The position numbers were made by a program, and so were the translations under genes. Of a DNA stretch of 64,000 nucleotides, positions 49,778-57,586 are shown piece after piece (positions within the stretch are counted from its first letter, which is position 1; the number at the start of each line of letters is the position of its first letter). Below the pieces are notes generated by a model. It was not told the origin of the DNA. It saw nothing but the letters and a program-made list of their open reading frames with translations, and did not search any database. The DNA is from Thiothrix subterranea (lineage in GTDB: Bacteria; Pseudomonadota; Gammaproteobacteria; Thiotrichales; Thiotrichaceae): positions 3,715,501 through 3,779,500 of the forward strand of contig NZ_CP053482.1 in the NCBI RefSeq assembly GCF_016772315.1, written 5' to 3'.

Positions 49778-51301
49778 ATGGCACGCTACAAACCGATTCA
49801 TCAAGGCGTAAAACTGTTGGCAGTGGACTTTGACCGCCAAATTCTCCCCGGCACGTTTGAACATGCGCTGCGCCATTTGGTTGACCACGAACTCGACCTT
49901 GAAGGTTTCCACCAGCGTTATAAGAATGATGTGCAGGGAGCGGCAGCATTTAACCCAGCGGTGTTACTCAAAATCATCCTGTTAGCTTACAGCCGTGGCA
50001 TTATCAGTAGCCGCAAAATCGAAGCGGCGTGCCGCGAGAATATGCTGTTCATAGCGATTTCCGGTGACAGCCAGCCGCATTTCACCACGCTGGCGGCTTT
50101 CATCGCCAATGCCGGGGAGTTGATCGCCAAACTGTTTACCCAAGTGCTGCTAATTTGTGACCGCCAAGGCTTGATCGGGAAGGAGATGTTTGCCATTGAC
50201 GGGGTGAAGTTGCCCTCCAATGCCAGCAAAGAAAGGTCTGGCACTCGCGCTGACTTCTTGCGCCAAGCCGAACGCATGGAAAAAGCCGCCGCCAAGATCA
50301 TCGACAAACACCAACAAGCCGATGCCAGTAAAACGGATGCGGCGGCAGCCCAGCGCGAAGCCAAACAACTGAAACGCCTGCAACACGAAGCCAAACAGTT
50401 ACGCTATTGGTTGGCGGACAACCCCGAAGACCGCAAGGGGGTTAAGGATGGCATCCGCCTGTCCAACCGCACCGACAACGAATCCGCTAAAATGGCAACC
50501 AGCAAAGGCGTGGTGCAAGGTTATACCGGCGTAGCAGCCGTGGATTGCCACTACCAAATCATTATCGAAGCCCAAGCCCACGGCACAGGGTCGGAACAAG
50601 AACTGCTGATGCCCGTGGTCAATGCCACCGCTTCAATGCGCACTCCCGAAACGGTGATCACCGCCGACAACGGCTACCACAGTGAAGCCAACCTCAAAGC
50701 CTTGGCGGATGCTGGAATTGATGCCTACATCCCTGACAAGGATTACCGCAAACGCGATGAACGCTATGCCGATCAGACGGTGCATCAGCAAAAACCTGAC
50801 CCCTTATCGAACAAATGCCCCAAGCCCAGCAAAACCAAAACCTATAAACCTGCCGACTTCCAATTAGCCGCTGACCTTAGCCATTGTCTTTGCCCGGCGG
50901 GAAAACGCCTTTACCGTACCGGCAGAAATTGTACCCTGAATGGCTATGCTTCGGTACGTTTCCAAGGGGCGTTGCGTGACTGTGAACCCTGTACACAGCG
51001 TCCCCAATGCCTGAAAGACCCGGCAAAAACCCGCGCACGGCAAGTCACTTTCCTGCAAGGCAAGCGCGATGACACCCCCAGCCACACCGATTTGATGAAA
51101 CCCAAAATCGACTCCGACCTCGGCAAGCGCATGATCACCCAACGCTTCGCCACCGTCGAACCGGTGTTTGGGAACTTGCGCGGCAACAAACGCCTGCACC
51201 GCTTCACCTTGCGCAGCAAAGCCAAAGTGGACGGGCAATGGAAACTGTTTTGCCTGATGCACAACCTCGAAAAGCTGGCACATCACGGGTATGCCGCATG
51301 A
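49778..51301 (+). CDS. IS1182-family DDE transposase
   Basis: 507 residues, intact. The N-terminus (FDRQILPGTFEHALRHLVDH, then GAAAFNPAVLLKIILLAYSR) and RKIEAACRENMLFIAISGDS match IS1182-type transposases. EMFAIDGVKLPSNASKERSG contains the first catalytic Asp; VITADNGYHSEANLKAL the second, and the Glu is expected in RFATVEPVFGNLRGNK. A Cys-rich segment (CLCPAGKRL, CEPCTQRPQC) is typical of the family. It catalyses cut-and-paste movement of the element. Its GC content is higher than that of the surrounding cassettes. Confidence 0.93.
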   Translation: MARYKPIHQGVKLLAVDFDRQILPGTFEHALRHLVDHELDLEGFHQRYKNDVQGAAAFNPAVLLKIILLAYSRGIISSRKIEAACRENMLFIAISGDSQPHFTTLAAFIANAGELIAKLFTQVLLICDRQGLIGKEMFAIDGVKLPSNASKERSGTRADFLRQAERMEKAAAKIIDKHQQADASKTDAAAAQREAKQLKRLQHEAKQLRYWLADNPEDRKGVKDGIRLSNRTDNESAKMATSKGVVQGYTGVAAVDCHYQIIIEAQAHGTGSEQELLMPVVNATASMRTPETVITADNGYHSEANLKALADAGIDAYIPDKDYRKRDERYADQTVHQQKPDPLSNKCPKPSKTKTYKPADFQLAADLSHCLCPAGKRLYRTGRNCTLNGYASVRFQGALRDCEPCTQRPQCLKDPAKTRARQVTFLQGKRDDTPSHTDLMKPKIDSDLGKRMITQRFATVEPVFGNLRGNKRLHRFTLRSKAKVDGQWKLFCLMHNLEKLAHHGYAA

Positions 51302-51469
51302 AGGGGGAAATGATGCTGCCAAACACGCAAAAACACACCGTATTGCCCGTCTCAGATGGCATTCAGGGCGTTATGGGAAGGTTGGAAACTGGCAACAGTG
51401 AAAAAAACGCCCAGCCGGTTGGGGTGTTCAAAAAAATGACTGACCGGTCTGGATGGGATGATCAGATTC

Positions 51470-51487
51470 GGGTTTTTCTACACCCTC
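51470..51487 (-). repeat. Right terminal inverted repeat of the IS
   Basis: Plus strand GGGTTTTTCTACACCCTC, near complement of the left end. The next bases, GTTAGAC, are the R' core of attC 1. Confidence 0.9.
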
Positions 51488-51518
51488 GTTAGACCTCCAT
51501 AAGGACATAACCATACTC

Positions 51519-52382
51519 ATGCAAAATCTGAAAGAAAAGATTGCAGAAAACAAGCTACCCGCTTTATTTCATTTGTCAAAAATAGGCATATACCACAATG
51601 AAATATTATTAGATAATCAGCCTGACTATGATCTCACAAGTTACGAAGGTTTAAACCAAAAAGAATATGCGCTAAATGAAATAGCCAATATCTCATTAGA
51701 CTATCAATACATCTTTCATGTGGATTTACATGACTTAAAAAAAATTGACTATTACGATAATGAAGAGATAGGTGATATATCTTCTAAATATTTTATCAAG
51801 AGGGTTGATAGACGATTAAAGGAGATAGAGTTTAAAGGGCAGTTACTAGGAGATGGCTTTGACATTGGAGGAGAACTCTACAAAACTATTGCAGATATTG
51901 AAGTTATTGGTTTAACAAAAGTCGATGCTAATCAATTGAGTTTATATCAAGAACTTATGCTAGAAGGGCATCTCCTTGAATTAGAAAATAACTATAGAAT
52001 GAGCTTTTTCACATATTTCACAGCACTTGAAAGTTTCGTAAGAGAGAAATTGGAAGAAATAAAGAATAATACATATAAAGAATTACATGAAAAAATTGAA
52101 AATTTAAGTCTTAGAGATAAAATCAGTATCCTTTTCAAAAAAGAATTCAATATTGAAAACTTAGATGAGTCTACATTCTGGTCTACTCTTTCAGGTTCTA
52201 AATTAATAAAGAAGGCCGTTGATATGAGAAATGACATAGCGCATGGAAAACATAAAGATGATTTAACCCAAGAAATTGTTGATGATTGTTTTTTATTGAT
52301 GGCACTATTGATCGGCTCATTGAGAGATCATATTCACGATGTCAATAAAATTAGAAAATATCTGTATCCAAAAATAGTCTAA
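51519..52382 (+). CDS. Cassette gene: HEPN-like protein
   Basis: 287 residues, AT-rich. The C-terminal half is helical and ends with the RxxxxH motif of HEPN ribonucleases in VDMRNDIAHGKH. FFTYFTALESFVREKLEEIK fits the first HEPN helix. The N-terminal half (YALNEIANISLDYQYIFHVD) has no match. HEPN proteins often cut RNA in toxin-antitoxin or abortive-infection systems; no partner gene is in the same cassette, so the toxin role is inference. The stop lies inside attC 2. Confidence 0.65.
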   Translation: MQNLKEKIAENKLPALFHLSKIGIYHNEILLDNQPDYDLTSYEGLNQKEYALNEIANISLDYQYIFHVDLHDLKKIDYYDNEEIGDISSKYFIKRVDRRLKEIEFKGQLLGDGFDIGGELYKTIADIEVIGLTKVDANQLSLYQELMLEGHLLELENNYRMSFFTYFTALESFVREKLEEIKNNTYKELHEKIENLSLRDKISILFKKEFNIENLDESTFWSTLSGSKLIKKAVDMRNDIAHGKHKDDLTQEIVDDCFLLMALLIGSLRDHIHDVNKIRKYLYPKIV

Positions 52383-52468
52383 CGATTACATCGACGACGG
52401 ACGCGGTGATAGCCCGCGATTCTTAATTTCTATTTCCCGCCGCGCCCGTCCAAGACAAAACGTTAGGC
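52378..52468 (+). repeat. attC site 2 (complete)
   Basis: R'' GTCTAAC (52378-52384) and R' GTTAGGC (52462-52468), with the inner arms GACGACGGACGCGG and CCGCGCCCGTC in between. 91 bp, able to fold as a hairpin. Shares its inner sequence with attC 1 and attC 3, as in one chromosomal integron. Confidence 0.9.
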
Positions 52469-52485
52469 GGCAAGGCAGATCACAT

Positions 52486-52962
52486 ATGCGCCCTTACGAC
52501 GGAATTGACTATCGATACAGCAACAATGACCCTGAACAGGAAGAAGCCATCGGAGTCATTGCAAACATCTTGGGTTTCCGGCCTTCAGCAACCGATCTGG
52601 GTTACGCCCTGAATTTTTATGCCGGGGGCTCAGGGATAGATGATCGTTTAGCCATTCGTTGTCTATATGTCGCGTCTGATTGGCCTTCGATAGCCCGCAC
52701 ACTTCGGCTCAAGAGAGTTAGTGAAGTGTCCAGCGACCCCGATTGGGAAGAAGCATTTCGCTGGTTGATAGATGCAGAAGACATCGAAAAATCACTTGAA
52801 ATTCACAGCCACCGGTTCATCAACAATAAGAAGCTCGAATTCCAAGATATTGCTGATGAGCGCTGGGAAGTCTTCTTCTCCAACGAAAGTGATGTGAATT
52901 CGTGGTGCGTTGTATGGCGCAATAACACCCACCTAAACTACGTGAGCTTCGATCAAGGATGA
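52486..52962 (+). CDS. Cassette gene: hypothetical 158-residue protein
   Basis: Soluble, acidic and without signal peptide or TM helix. Visible features: NDPEQEEAIGVIANILGFRP, the segment DWPSIARTLRLKRV, WEEAFRWLIDAEDIEKSLEI and ERWEVFFSNESDVNSWCVVW. It looks like an intact globular protein, but no family is recognised. It starts 18 bp after the R' core of attC 2. GC content is higher than in the neighbouring cassettes, suggesting a different source. Confidence 0.65.
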   Translation: MRPYDGIDYRYSNNDPEQEEAIGVIANILGFRPSATDLGYALNFYAGGSGIDDRLAIRCLYVASDWPSIARTLRLKRVSEVSSDPDWEEAFRWLIDAEDIEKSLEIHSHRFINNKKLEFQDIADERWEVFFSNESDVNSWCVVWRNNTHLNYVSFDQG

Positions 52963-52992
52963 TCATGCACCTAATTCGGCTTTGCGAAACTC

Positions 52993-53012
52993 CGCCGCCT
53001 AACAAACTGTTA
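52993..53012 (+). repeat. 20-bp boundary box, copy 2
   Basis: CGCCGCCTAACAAACTGTTA, one base different from 49008-49027. It follows the hypothetical gene by 30 bp and holds GCCTAAC (R''-like) and GTTAAAT (R'-like) almost side by side, so it may be a collapsed or unusual attC. Confidence 0.6.
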
Positions 53013-53133
53013 AATGACCAAGAAGCACAAAAAACCACCAATTCAATAAAGTAAACTGATCAATCATATAACAACACTTGCTTATTTGATGTGATACACT
53101 TAAGTTTGGTTTTCGTATAGAGAAAAGCTAAAA

Positions 53134-53568
53134 ATGAAGCTGTATCTTGACAATTGTATGTTCAATCGACCGTTTGATGATCAATCAAACCTTAAAGTAT
53201 TGCTAGAATCCGAGGCAAAATTAAGAATACAAGAAAATATTCGTTCAGGTATATATGAACTTGTTTGGTCTTATATATTGGATTATGAAAACAATAAAAA
53301 TCCCTTCTTAGAAAGAAAAGAACAAATTGGAAAGTGGAAACTATATGCACACACTGACATAGAAGAAGATGAAACCATAATTAATCTTGCAAAGTCAATA
53401 AATCAACTTGGCTTAAAAAAGTTTGATTCTTTACATATCGCTTGTGCCATTAAAGCAAATTCAGACTATTTTCTAACCACCGATATTGGCATAATTAAAA
53501 AAGCCAACATTGTTAAAACCATTAAGATAAAAGACCCAATTGATTTTATCCGGGAGGTGTTCGCATGA
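53134..53568 (+). CDS. Cassette gene: PIN-domain toxin
   Basis: 144 residues. MKLYLDNCMFNRPFDDQ holds the first Asp of a PIN domain; YELVWSYILDYENNKNP follows, then LKKFDSLHIACAIKANSDYF and LTTDIG with the other acidic residues. Such proteins are RNase toxins of VapC-like pairs. The downstream gene overlaps by 4 bp, so toxin precedes antitoxin. About 120 bp of leader with AT-rich boxes suggests its own promoter, as is usual for toxin-antitoxin cassettes in integrons. Confidence 0.8.
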   Translation: MKLYLDNCMFNRPFDDQSNLKVLLESEAKLRIQENIRSGIYELVWSYILDYENNKNPFLERKEQIGKWKLYAHTDIEEDETIINLAKSINQLGLKKFDSLHIACAIKANSDYFLTTDIGIIKKANIVKTIKIKDPIDFIREVFA

Positions 53569-53768
53569 TTACTGATACAGAGATAAGAGTAAAAGGGGTT
53601 CAAGTTCTTGCTCAATATCTAGGTGATATTGAGATGGAAAGATTTATAGCTCTCATTCAAAGAGAACCCTTTGATTATACTAAATGGCGACAAAATATAG
53701 ACGATGATGATAGCATCGAGAGTATTAGCAAAAAAGCAATGCAATTAAGAGCCAATAAAACTAATTAA
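53565..53768 (+). CDS. Cassette gene: antitoxin-like partner of the PIN toxin
   Basis: 67 residues. ITDTEIRVKGVQVLAQYLGD, then MERFIALIQREPFDYTKWRQ and a charged tail. The protein is of a type often found after PIN genes. It overlaps the toxin gene by 4 bp. It has no recognised DNA-binding fold; the antitoxin role rests on size and position. The stop lies 6 bp before attC 3. Confidence 0.75.
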   Translation: MITDTEIRVKGVQVLAQYLGDIEMERFIALIQREPFDYTKWRQNIDDDDSIESISKKAMQLRANKTN

Positions 53769-53773
53769 AAATC

Positions 53774-53858
53774 ATCTAACGAATACATCGACGACGGACG
53801 CGGTGACAGCCCGCGTCTTCGTCTATTCTCCCCCGCACCCGTCATATTAACGTTAGGT
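53774..53858 (+). repeat. attC site 3 (complete)
   Basis: R'' ATCTAAC (53774-53780) and R' GTTAGGT (53852-53858), with inner arms GACGACGGACGCGG and CCGCACCCGTC. 85 bp. Very similar to attC 1 and 2. Confidence 0.9.
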
Positions 53859-53863
53859 ATTCC

Positions 53864-54286
53864 ATGGACTATACACCCTCCGATGACGTTGAGAAATCGC
53901 TAGATTTAACTGAGCAATTGATGCTTGGCTATTACAGAGAATATGGCCTCGTTTGGGATAGGGGCAAACGTAGGGAGCTTTTAGATTCAGTGGAGCATTT
54001 CCATATTTTGAATAATGGCTCCTTTATTGGCTTTTTCGCATTCTTCAAAGAAGAAGATTATATTTATGTCTGCGATCTGCAATTGTCACCAGAGCACCAA
54101 AATAAGGGTGTGGGTAGTGCTGTAATGCAGTATATTATTGGCATTGCGTCATCGTTGGGTTTAATGGCTATAAAACTGTCCGTCTTTAAGTCCAATAGCG
54201 TCGCAATGCATCTTTATCGGCGTATTGGTTTTGTTGTGTCGGAAGAGGGTAAAATGGTTTATCGGCTTAGTTATGAACTTACCTAA
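53864..54286 (+). CDS. Cassette gene: GNAT-family N-acetyltransferase
   Basis: 140 residues. The acetyl-CoA site is QLSPEHQNKGVGSAVMQYII (Q/RxxGxG/A-type loop QNKGVG). The C-terminal motif is NSVAMHLYRRIGFVVSEEGK, typical of GNAT enzymes. Such cassettes acetylate antibiotics, proteins or toxins; the substrate is unknown. It starts 6 bp after attC 3, and its stop lies at the start of attC 4. Confidence 0.9.
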   Translation: MDYTPSDDVEKSLDLTEQLMLGYYREYGLVWDRGKRRELLDSVEHFHILNNGSFIGFFAFFKEEDYIYVCDLQLSPEHQNKGVGSAVMQYIIGIASSLGLMAIKLSVFKSNSVAMHLYRRIGFVVSEEGKMVYRLSYELT

Positions 54287-54391
54287 CAATCGCAACTAGC
54301 CGGAAATATTTTCCGTTCCTTATTTTGCGGTCTACGCTACGCTACCGCAAAACAATCCACTCCAAATATTCCGCTGTTGCGAGCGTTATAT
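54281..54391 (+). repeat. attC site 4 (longer type)
   Basis: R'' ACCTAAC (54281-54287). The left arm TAACAATCGCAACTAGCCGG continues AAATATTT and pairs with the right arm AAATATTCCGCTGTTGC, then GAGCGTTA. R' is GTTATAT (54385-54391), slightly off the GTTRRRY consensus, as is common. 111 bp and different in inner sequence from attC 1-3. Confidence 0.75.
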
Positions 54392-54414
54392 TTTTACCGA
54401 ACGGTTATACATCA

Positions 54415-55428
54415 ATGGAAAAAGTTTTCAGAAATTATAAATACGTTAATTCTTCTATTTTTGACTTGATAGATGGTGACAAAGAAGTAAAACAAACAAT
54501 AGCCCTTGGTTATCTTTTATCTCAAGATGAGAATATACTAAGACAATTTTTAAGCCTAAAGCCAATTGTTTCTGTGATGGGGAAATATAAAGAAACTGAT
54601 TTTTCAAAAATTATAATACATACTGAATTGACCTCAAAAAATGACAAAAGAATCGACATATCAATTCAATTTTATAAAAATAACAAACCAATAAAAGCAT
54701 TAATAATAGAAGCCAAGAACATTAAACTAAACATCTCGCCTAAAAATGTCGTTAATCAAATCACTAAATACTTAGAGAATGAAGAGTTTAAAGAGTTACA
54801 TGGTTTTGAGGTATTGTATGGCTGTATTTTATCAAAAAACAATTTTATATTTAAATCAGAAAAAATAGTCTCAATATTTTGGAGTGATATAATAAATATT
54901 TTATACAAGTCTGCTGGTCTAGCTAAAGATTTTTTAACCTTTTTGACAAGGATAAATGGCTCTATGAATTTCTACGAGAAAGAAGTTTACTCAGTACCTG
55001 CTGGTGAAACATCTATATATCAATATGGTTATCCACATATATACGAATGCCCTAATTCTGGAAAAAATTATAAATCAATAAAAAAACCACTATATTTTGC
55101 TTTCCGACAGAAGGATGGTGGTATAATGGAAAAACTATTTGGGGTTGAAGAAATTATTATCTTGAATCCTAATCAGGACTTTGAATCATTCTTAGATGAT
55201 CCCTCATATTCTGACACAACAAAAGAGAGAATAAAGAACTATTGTGACAATATTTGGGGAGAGGAAAAATATAGCGATGATGAAAAGCAATTTTTTATTT
55301 TATCTTCATCAAATCAAATTAATCTTTCGCATAAGCCCAGACCAAAAGCTAATAATTCTTTTAGAGCCTACTACAAATTATCTGATTTGCTTGACGTTAA
55401 CAAAATATATGTTGAGGCAGAGAAATGA
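54415..55428 (+). CDS. Cassette gene: restriction-endonuclease-like (PD-(D/E)XK) protein
   Basis: 337 residues from the ATG at 54415, after the R' core of attC 4; an earlier in-frame start at 54325 would be inside the attC. The nuclease core is DKRIDISIQFYKNNK with Asp, then ALIIEAKNIK with the Glu-x-Lys pair, and QITKYL in the next helix. This D...ExK layout fits the PD-(D/E)XK superfamily, as in type I/IIG restriction enzymes or defence nucleases. The C-terminal half (SVPAGETSIYQYGYPHIYEC) is not recognised. GC content is very low. A DNA-cleaving defence role is an inference. Confidence 0.65.
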   Translation: MEKVFRNYKYVNSSIFDLIDGDKEVKQTIALGYLLSQDENILRQFLSLKPIVSVMGKYKETDFSKIIIHTELTSKNDKRIDISIQFYKNNKPIKALIIEAKNIKLNISPKNVVNQITKYLENEEFKELHGFEVLYGCILSKNNFIFKSEKIVSIFWSDIINILYKSAGLAKDFLTFLTRINGSMNFYEKEVYSVPAGETSIYQYGYPHIYECPNSGKNYKSIKKPLYFAFRQKDGGIMEKLFGVEEIIILNPNQDFESFLDDPSYSDTTKERIKNYCDNIWGEEKYSDDEKQFFILSSSNQINLSHKPRPKANNSFRAYYKLSDLLDVNKIYVEAEK

Positions 55429-55621
55429 GTGATAATACATAAAAATTTATTCTTATCTGTCAAATTATATAAGCATCCATGCGAAATTTTTTGGCGGATT
55501 AATAGATTAACTTATTTGATAAATAAGCATACAAATCCTAAAAAACCATAAAAAGGTATTTATCTTTAAATTATAGTTAGAGCAGGATAAGCCAATCCAT
55601 TTAGTTTAAGTCTTAATTTTT

Positions 55622-56443
55622 ATGATTATAACTTCTATTGCCGTAAGTCTTTATTTATGTTTATTACTGGTTTTTATAGCTTATAGACCAGATGATAGAA
55701 TATCCATAAAATATACCGCATTTCCTGCTTTTTTGATAAATAACGAAGATATAAAAATATACTCAAATGATAAAAATCTCTATGTTTATTCGATTTTTAT
55801 AAAAAACAGCAAAAAGAAAAATATTTTAAACTATGAAAGTTTGAAAACAATAAAAATTACGACAGAGAACAGTGTTAGCTTCAAATCCATAATTTCAAGT
55901 AATCCTTCTTATATAAAAAATAATATTTTACTAAAAGATAAGGAAGTGAGCATTCATGTTGCTGAATTACAAGAACATGACTTTATACGCATAGATTTTT
56001 TATATTTATCAGATTTCAAAAGTCATCATCAAAAAGATAAAAATACGATATTTTTTGACCCACCATGTTTGTGTTTTAATGATGAAATAATAAATAAAGA
56101 AATTTCTGTTAATCAGTTCCGTATTGGAAAAATAACAGAAAGTAGTTTTTTTGGAAAAATATTAAGAAGTTTTTTTATCATTTTCATGAATACTGCAATT
56201 CTATTAGTGATATATGGAATTATTAATCAATTGAGTGATATTCTTTATACGAATGTTTCTTTTGATATTAAAGAAGTTGTTTATAATTTTTTTGAATCTA
56301 TTTTTATTTTAGCAACTGCTGCATTTCTGTTAATGTTTTTTGGATATACAAAGCATGAAAACGAAAATAATCTTGTGAATGATATTAAAGATTATTACGG
56401 AATTTCTAATGCGATTAATATTATTGCATATGTTATTATGTAG
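55622..56443 (+). CDS. AT-rich gene: membrane protein of unknown function
   Basis: 273 residues. One N-terminal TM helix (MIITSIAVSLYLCLLLVFIA), a beta-rich domain of about 150 residues, and two further TM helices near IIFMNTAILLVIYGIINQLS and FFESIFILATAAFLLMFFGY. A soluble tail ends with DYYGISNAINIIAYVIM. Extremely AT-rich codons. No attC is visible between it and the nuclease gene 193 bp upstream, so the two may share a cassette or lie beyond the array. Not recognised; could be a membrane effector. Confidence 0.6.
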   Translation: MIITSIAVSLYLCLLLVFIAYRPDDRISIKYTAFPAFLINNEDIKIYSNDKNLYVYSIFIKNSKKKNILNYESLKTIKITTENSVSFKSIISSNPSYIKNNILLKDKEVSIHVAELQEHDFIRIDFLYLSDFKSHHQKDKNTIFFDPPCLCFNDEIINKEISVNQFRIGKITESSFFGKILRSFFIIFMNTAILLVIYGIINQLSDILYTNVSFDIKEVVYNFFESIFILATAAFLLMFFGYTKHENENNLVNDIKDYYGISNAINIIAYVIM

Positions 56444-56457
56444 TTGTTTCAATATTG

Positions 56458-56484
56458 AGCTTTATTGATAAAAAGCATAAAGCT
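56458..56484 (+). terminator. Possible terminator after the AT-rich membrane protein gene
   Basis: 8-bp stem AGCTTTAT/ATAAAGCT with an 11-base loop, then GATTTTC. The stem is AT-rich and the T-run short, so termination would be weak. The rest of the gap to 56651 has no ORF. Confidence 0.4.
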
Positions 56485-56651
56485 GATTTTCTTGGTAATT
56501 TAAATATTAAATGATGCTGGTGATTGATCGCATAAGACAGAAATGCGAACGGACAAGGCTTTAGGCGGATTGCCCTACTGCTTGGGTAGCTATCCCAACA
56601 GAATGGGGTGGTGTTATGCTCTACGCCACCAAGTGTTAGGAAGGAGGTTTC

Positions 56652-57578
56652 ATGTCAGCAAAACACCCGATTGTGGCGATTACCGGCGCGATGGAGTCCG
56701 GTTCTGTGTCTGTTATTCAGGCATTAGAGCGGATTTTTTACCGTGAACGGGTCAAGGCCGTGTATATCGACGGCAGCGCTTTCCGGCGTTATGATCGCAC
56801 AGCGATGCGCGATGAAGTGCGTAAAGCGCAGGAAGAGGGGCGCGTTCTAGGGCATTTTGGCCCCGAAGGTAATCATCTGGATAAGCTGGAAAGCTTATTT
56901 TTCGAGTATGCCGCTGTCGGCAGAGGCTTGTACCGTCACTATTTACACACAACGGGGCAAGCCGCCAAGTACGGGCAAACCGTTGGCACGTTTACGCCTT
57001 GGGAGCCGATGGATCCCGACAGTGATTTATTGTTGTACCGTGGCTTGCATGGGGCGGCGCTGGTCGATGATATTGATATTGCGCAATACCCCGATTTGTC
57101 GATTGGAATTTCACCGAACGCCAATTTGGAGTGGATGGCAAAAATCCAGCACGAAATCAAAGAAAAAGGCGTGGCGTTGGAAGATGCGAAAACCGCATTG
57201 CTGAACCGTTTGCACGATTATGTGCATCACATTACTCCGCAATTCATGCGCACCCACATTAATTTCCAGCTTATTCCTTTGGTGGATACGTCCGACCCGT
57301 TTGGGGCAGAAGCCGTGCCAAGCCCGGATGAGTGTTATTTGGTGATGCGGTTTGCGCCGAAATTCTTGCCTGATTTTATCCCGTTGCTGCACGATATTCC
57401 GGGGGCGTTTATGTCACGCCGCAATACGCTGGTAGTACCAAGTAGCAAGATGTTGATGGCGATTGAGCTGGTGTTGATGCCGATTATTCATAACCTGATT
57501 GATGACAGCCGCCAATTGCGTGGCATTACCGACGTGCCGGAAGATCGTGGTGCGGGCGTGTTAGGTTTAGTGGAATAA
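56652..57578 (+). CDS. Phosphoribulokinase-family protein with replaced active-site residues (likely pseudoenzyme)
   Basis: 308 residues, colinear with proteobacterial PRK, the Calvin-cycle kinase that makes ribulose-1,5-bisphosphate (TFTPWEPM, GLHGAALVDDI, DYVHHITPQFMRTHINFQLI, DTSDPFGAE, FMSRRNTLVVPSSKM). The catalytic positions are changed. P-loop GSSGAGTT-type is GAMESGSV (residues 12-19). The catalytic Asp of the GDSFHR motif is Ser42 and its His is Arg45. The Walker B Glu of YEGLHG is Arg130. The late catalytic Asp is Glu168. Arg49 and the Lys of EWMAKI remain. The reading frame is intact with a strong GGAGG site, so the protein is made but is unlikely to be a normal kinase. Regulatory or binding role is possible. 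Confidence 0.88.
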   Translation: MSAKHPIVAITGAMESGSVSVIQALERIFYRERVKAVYIDGSAFRRYDRTAMRDEVRKAQEEGRVLGHFGPEGNHLDKLESLFFEYAAVGRGLYRHYLHTTGQAAKYGQTVGTFTPWEPMDPDSDLLLYRGLHGAALVDDIDIAQYPDLSIGISPNANLEWMAKIQHEIKEKGVALEDAKTALLNRLHDYVHHITPQFMRTHINFQLIPLVDTSDPFGAEAVPSPDECYLVMRFAPKFLPDFIPLLHDIPGAFMSRRNTLVVPSSKMLMAIELVLMPIIHNLIDDSRQLRGITDVPEDRGAGVLGLVE

Positions 57579-57586
57579 CGGCAGCC

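Larger units (their letters stand above)
49700..51487 (+). mobile_element. Complete IS1182-like insertion sequence
   Basis: A 1788-bp element with 18-bp terminal inverted repeats (17 of 18 match), one intact transposase gene and a 3-bp direct repeat GTT on both sides. It is inserted in the R' core of an integron attC site. The region after the transposase (51302-51469) has no ORF of note. The intact ORF and repeats suggest a recent insertion. Confidence 0.9.
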
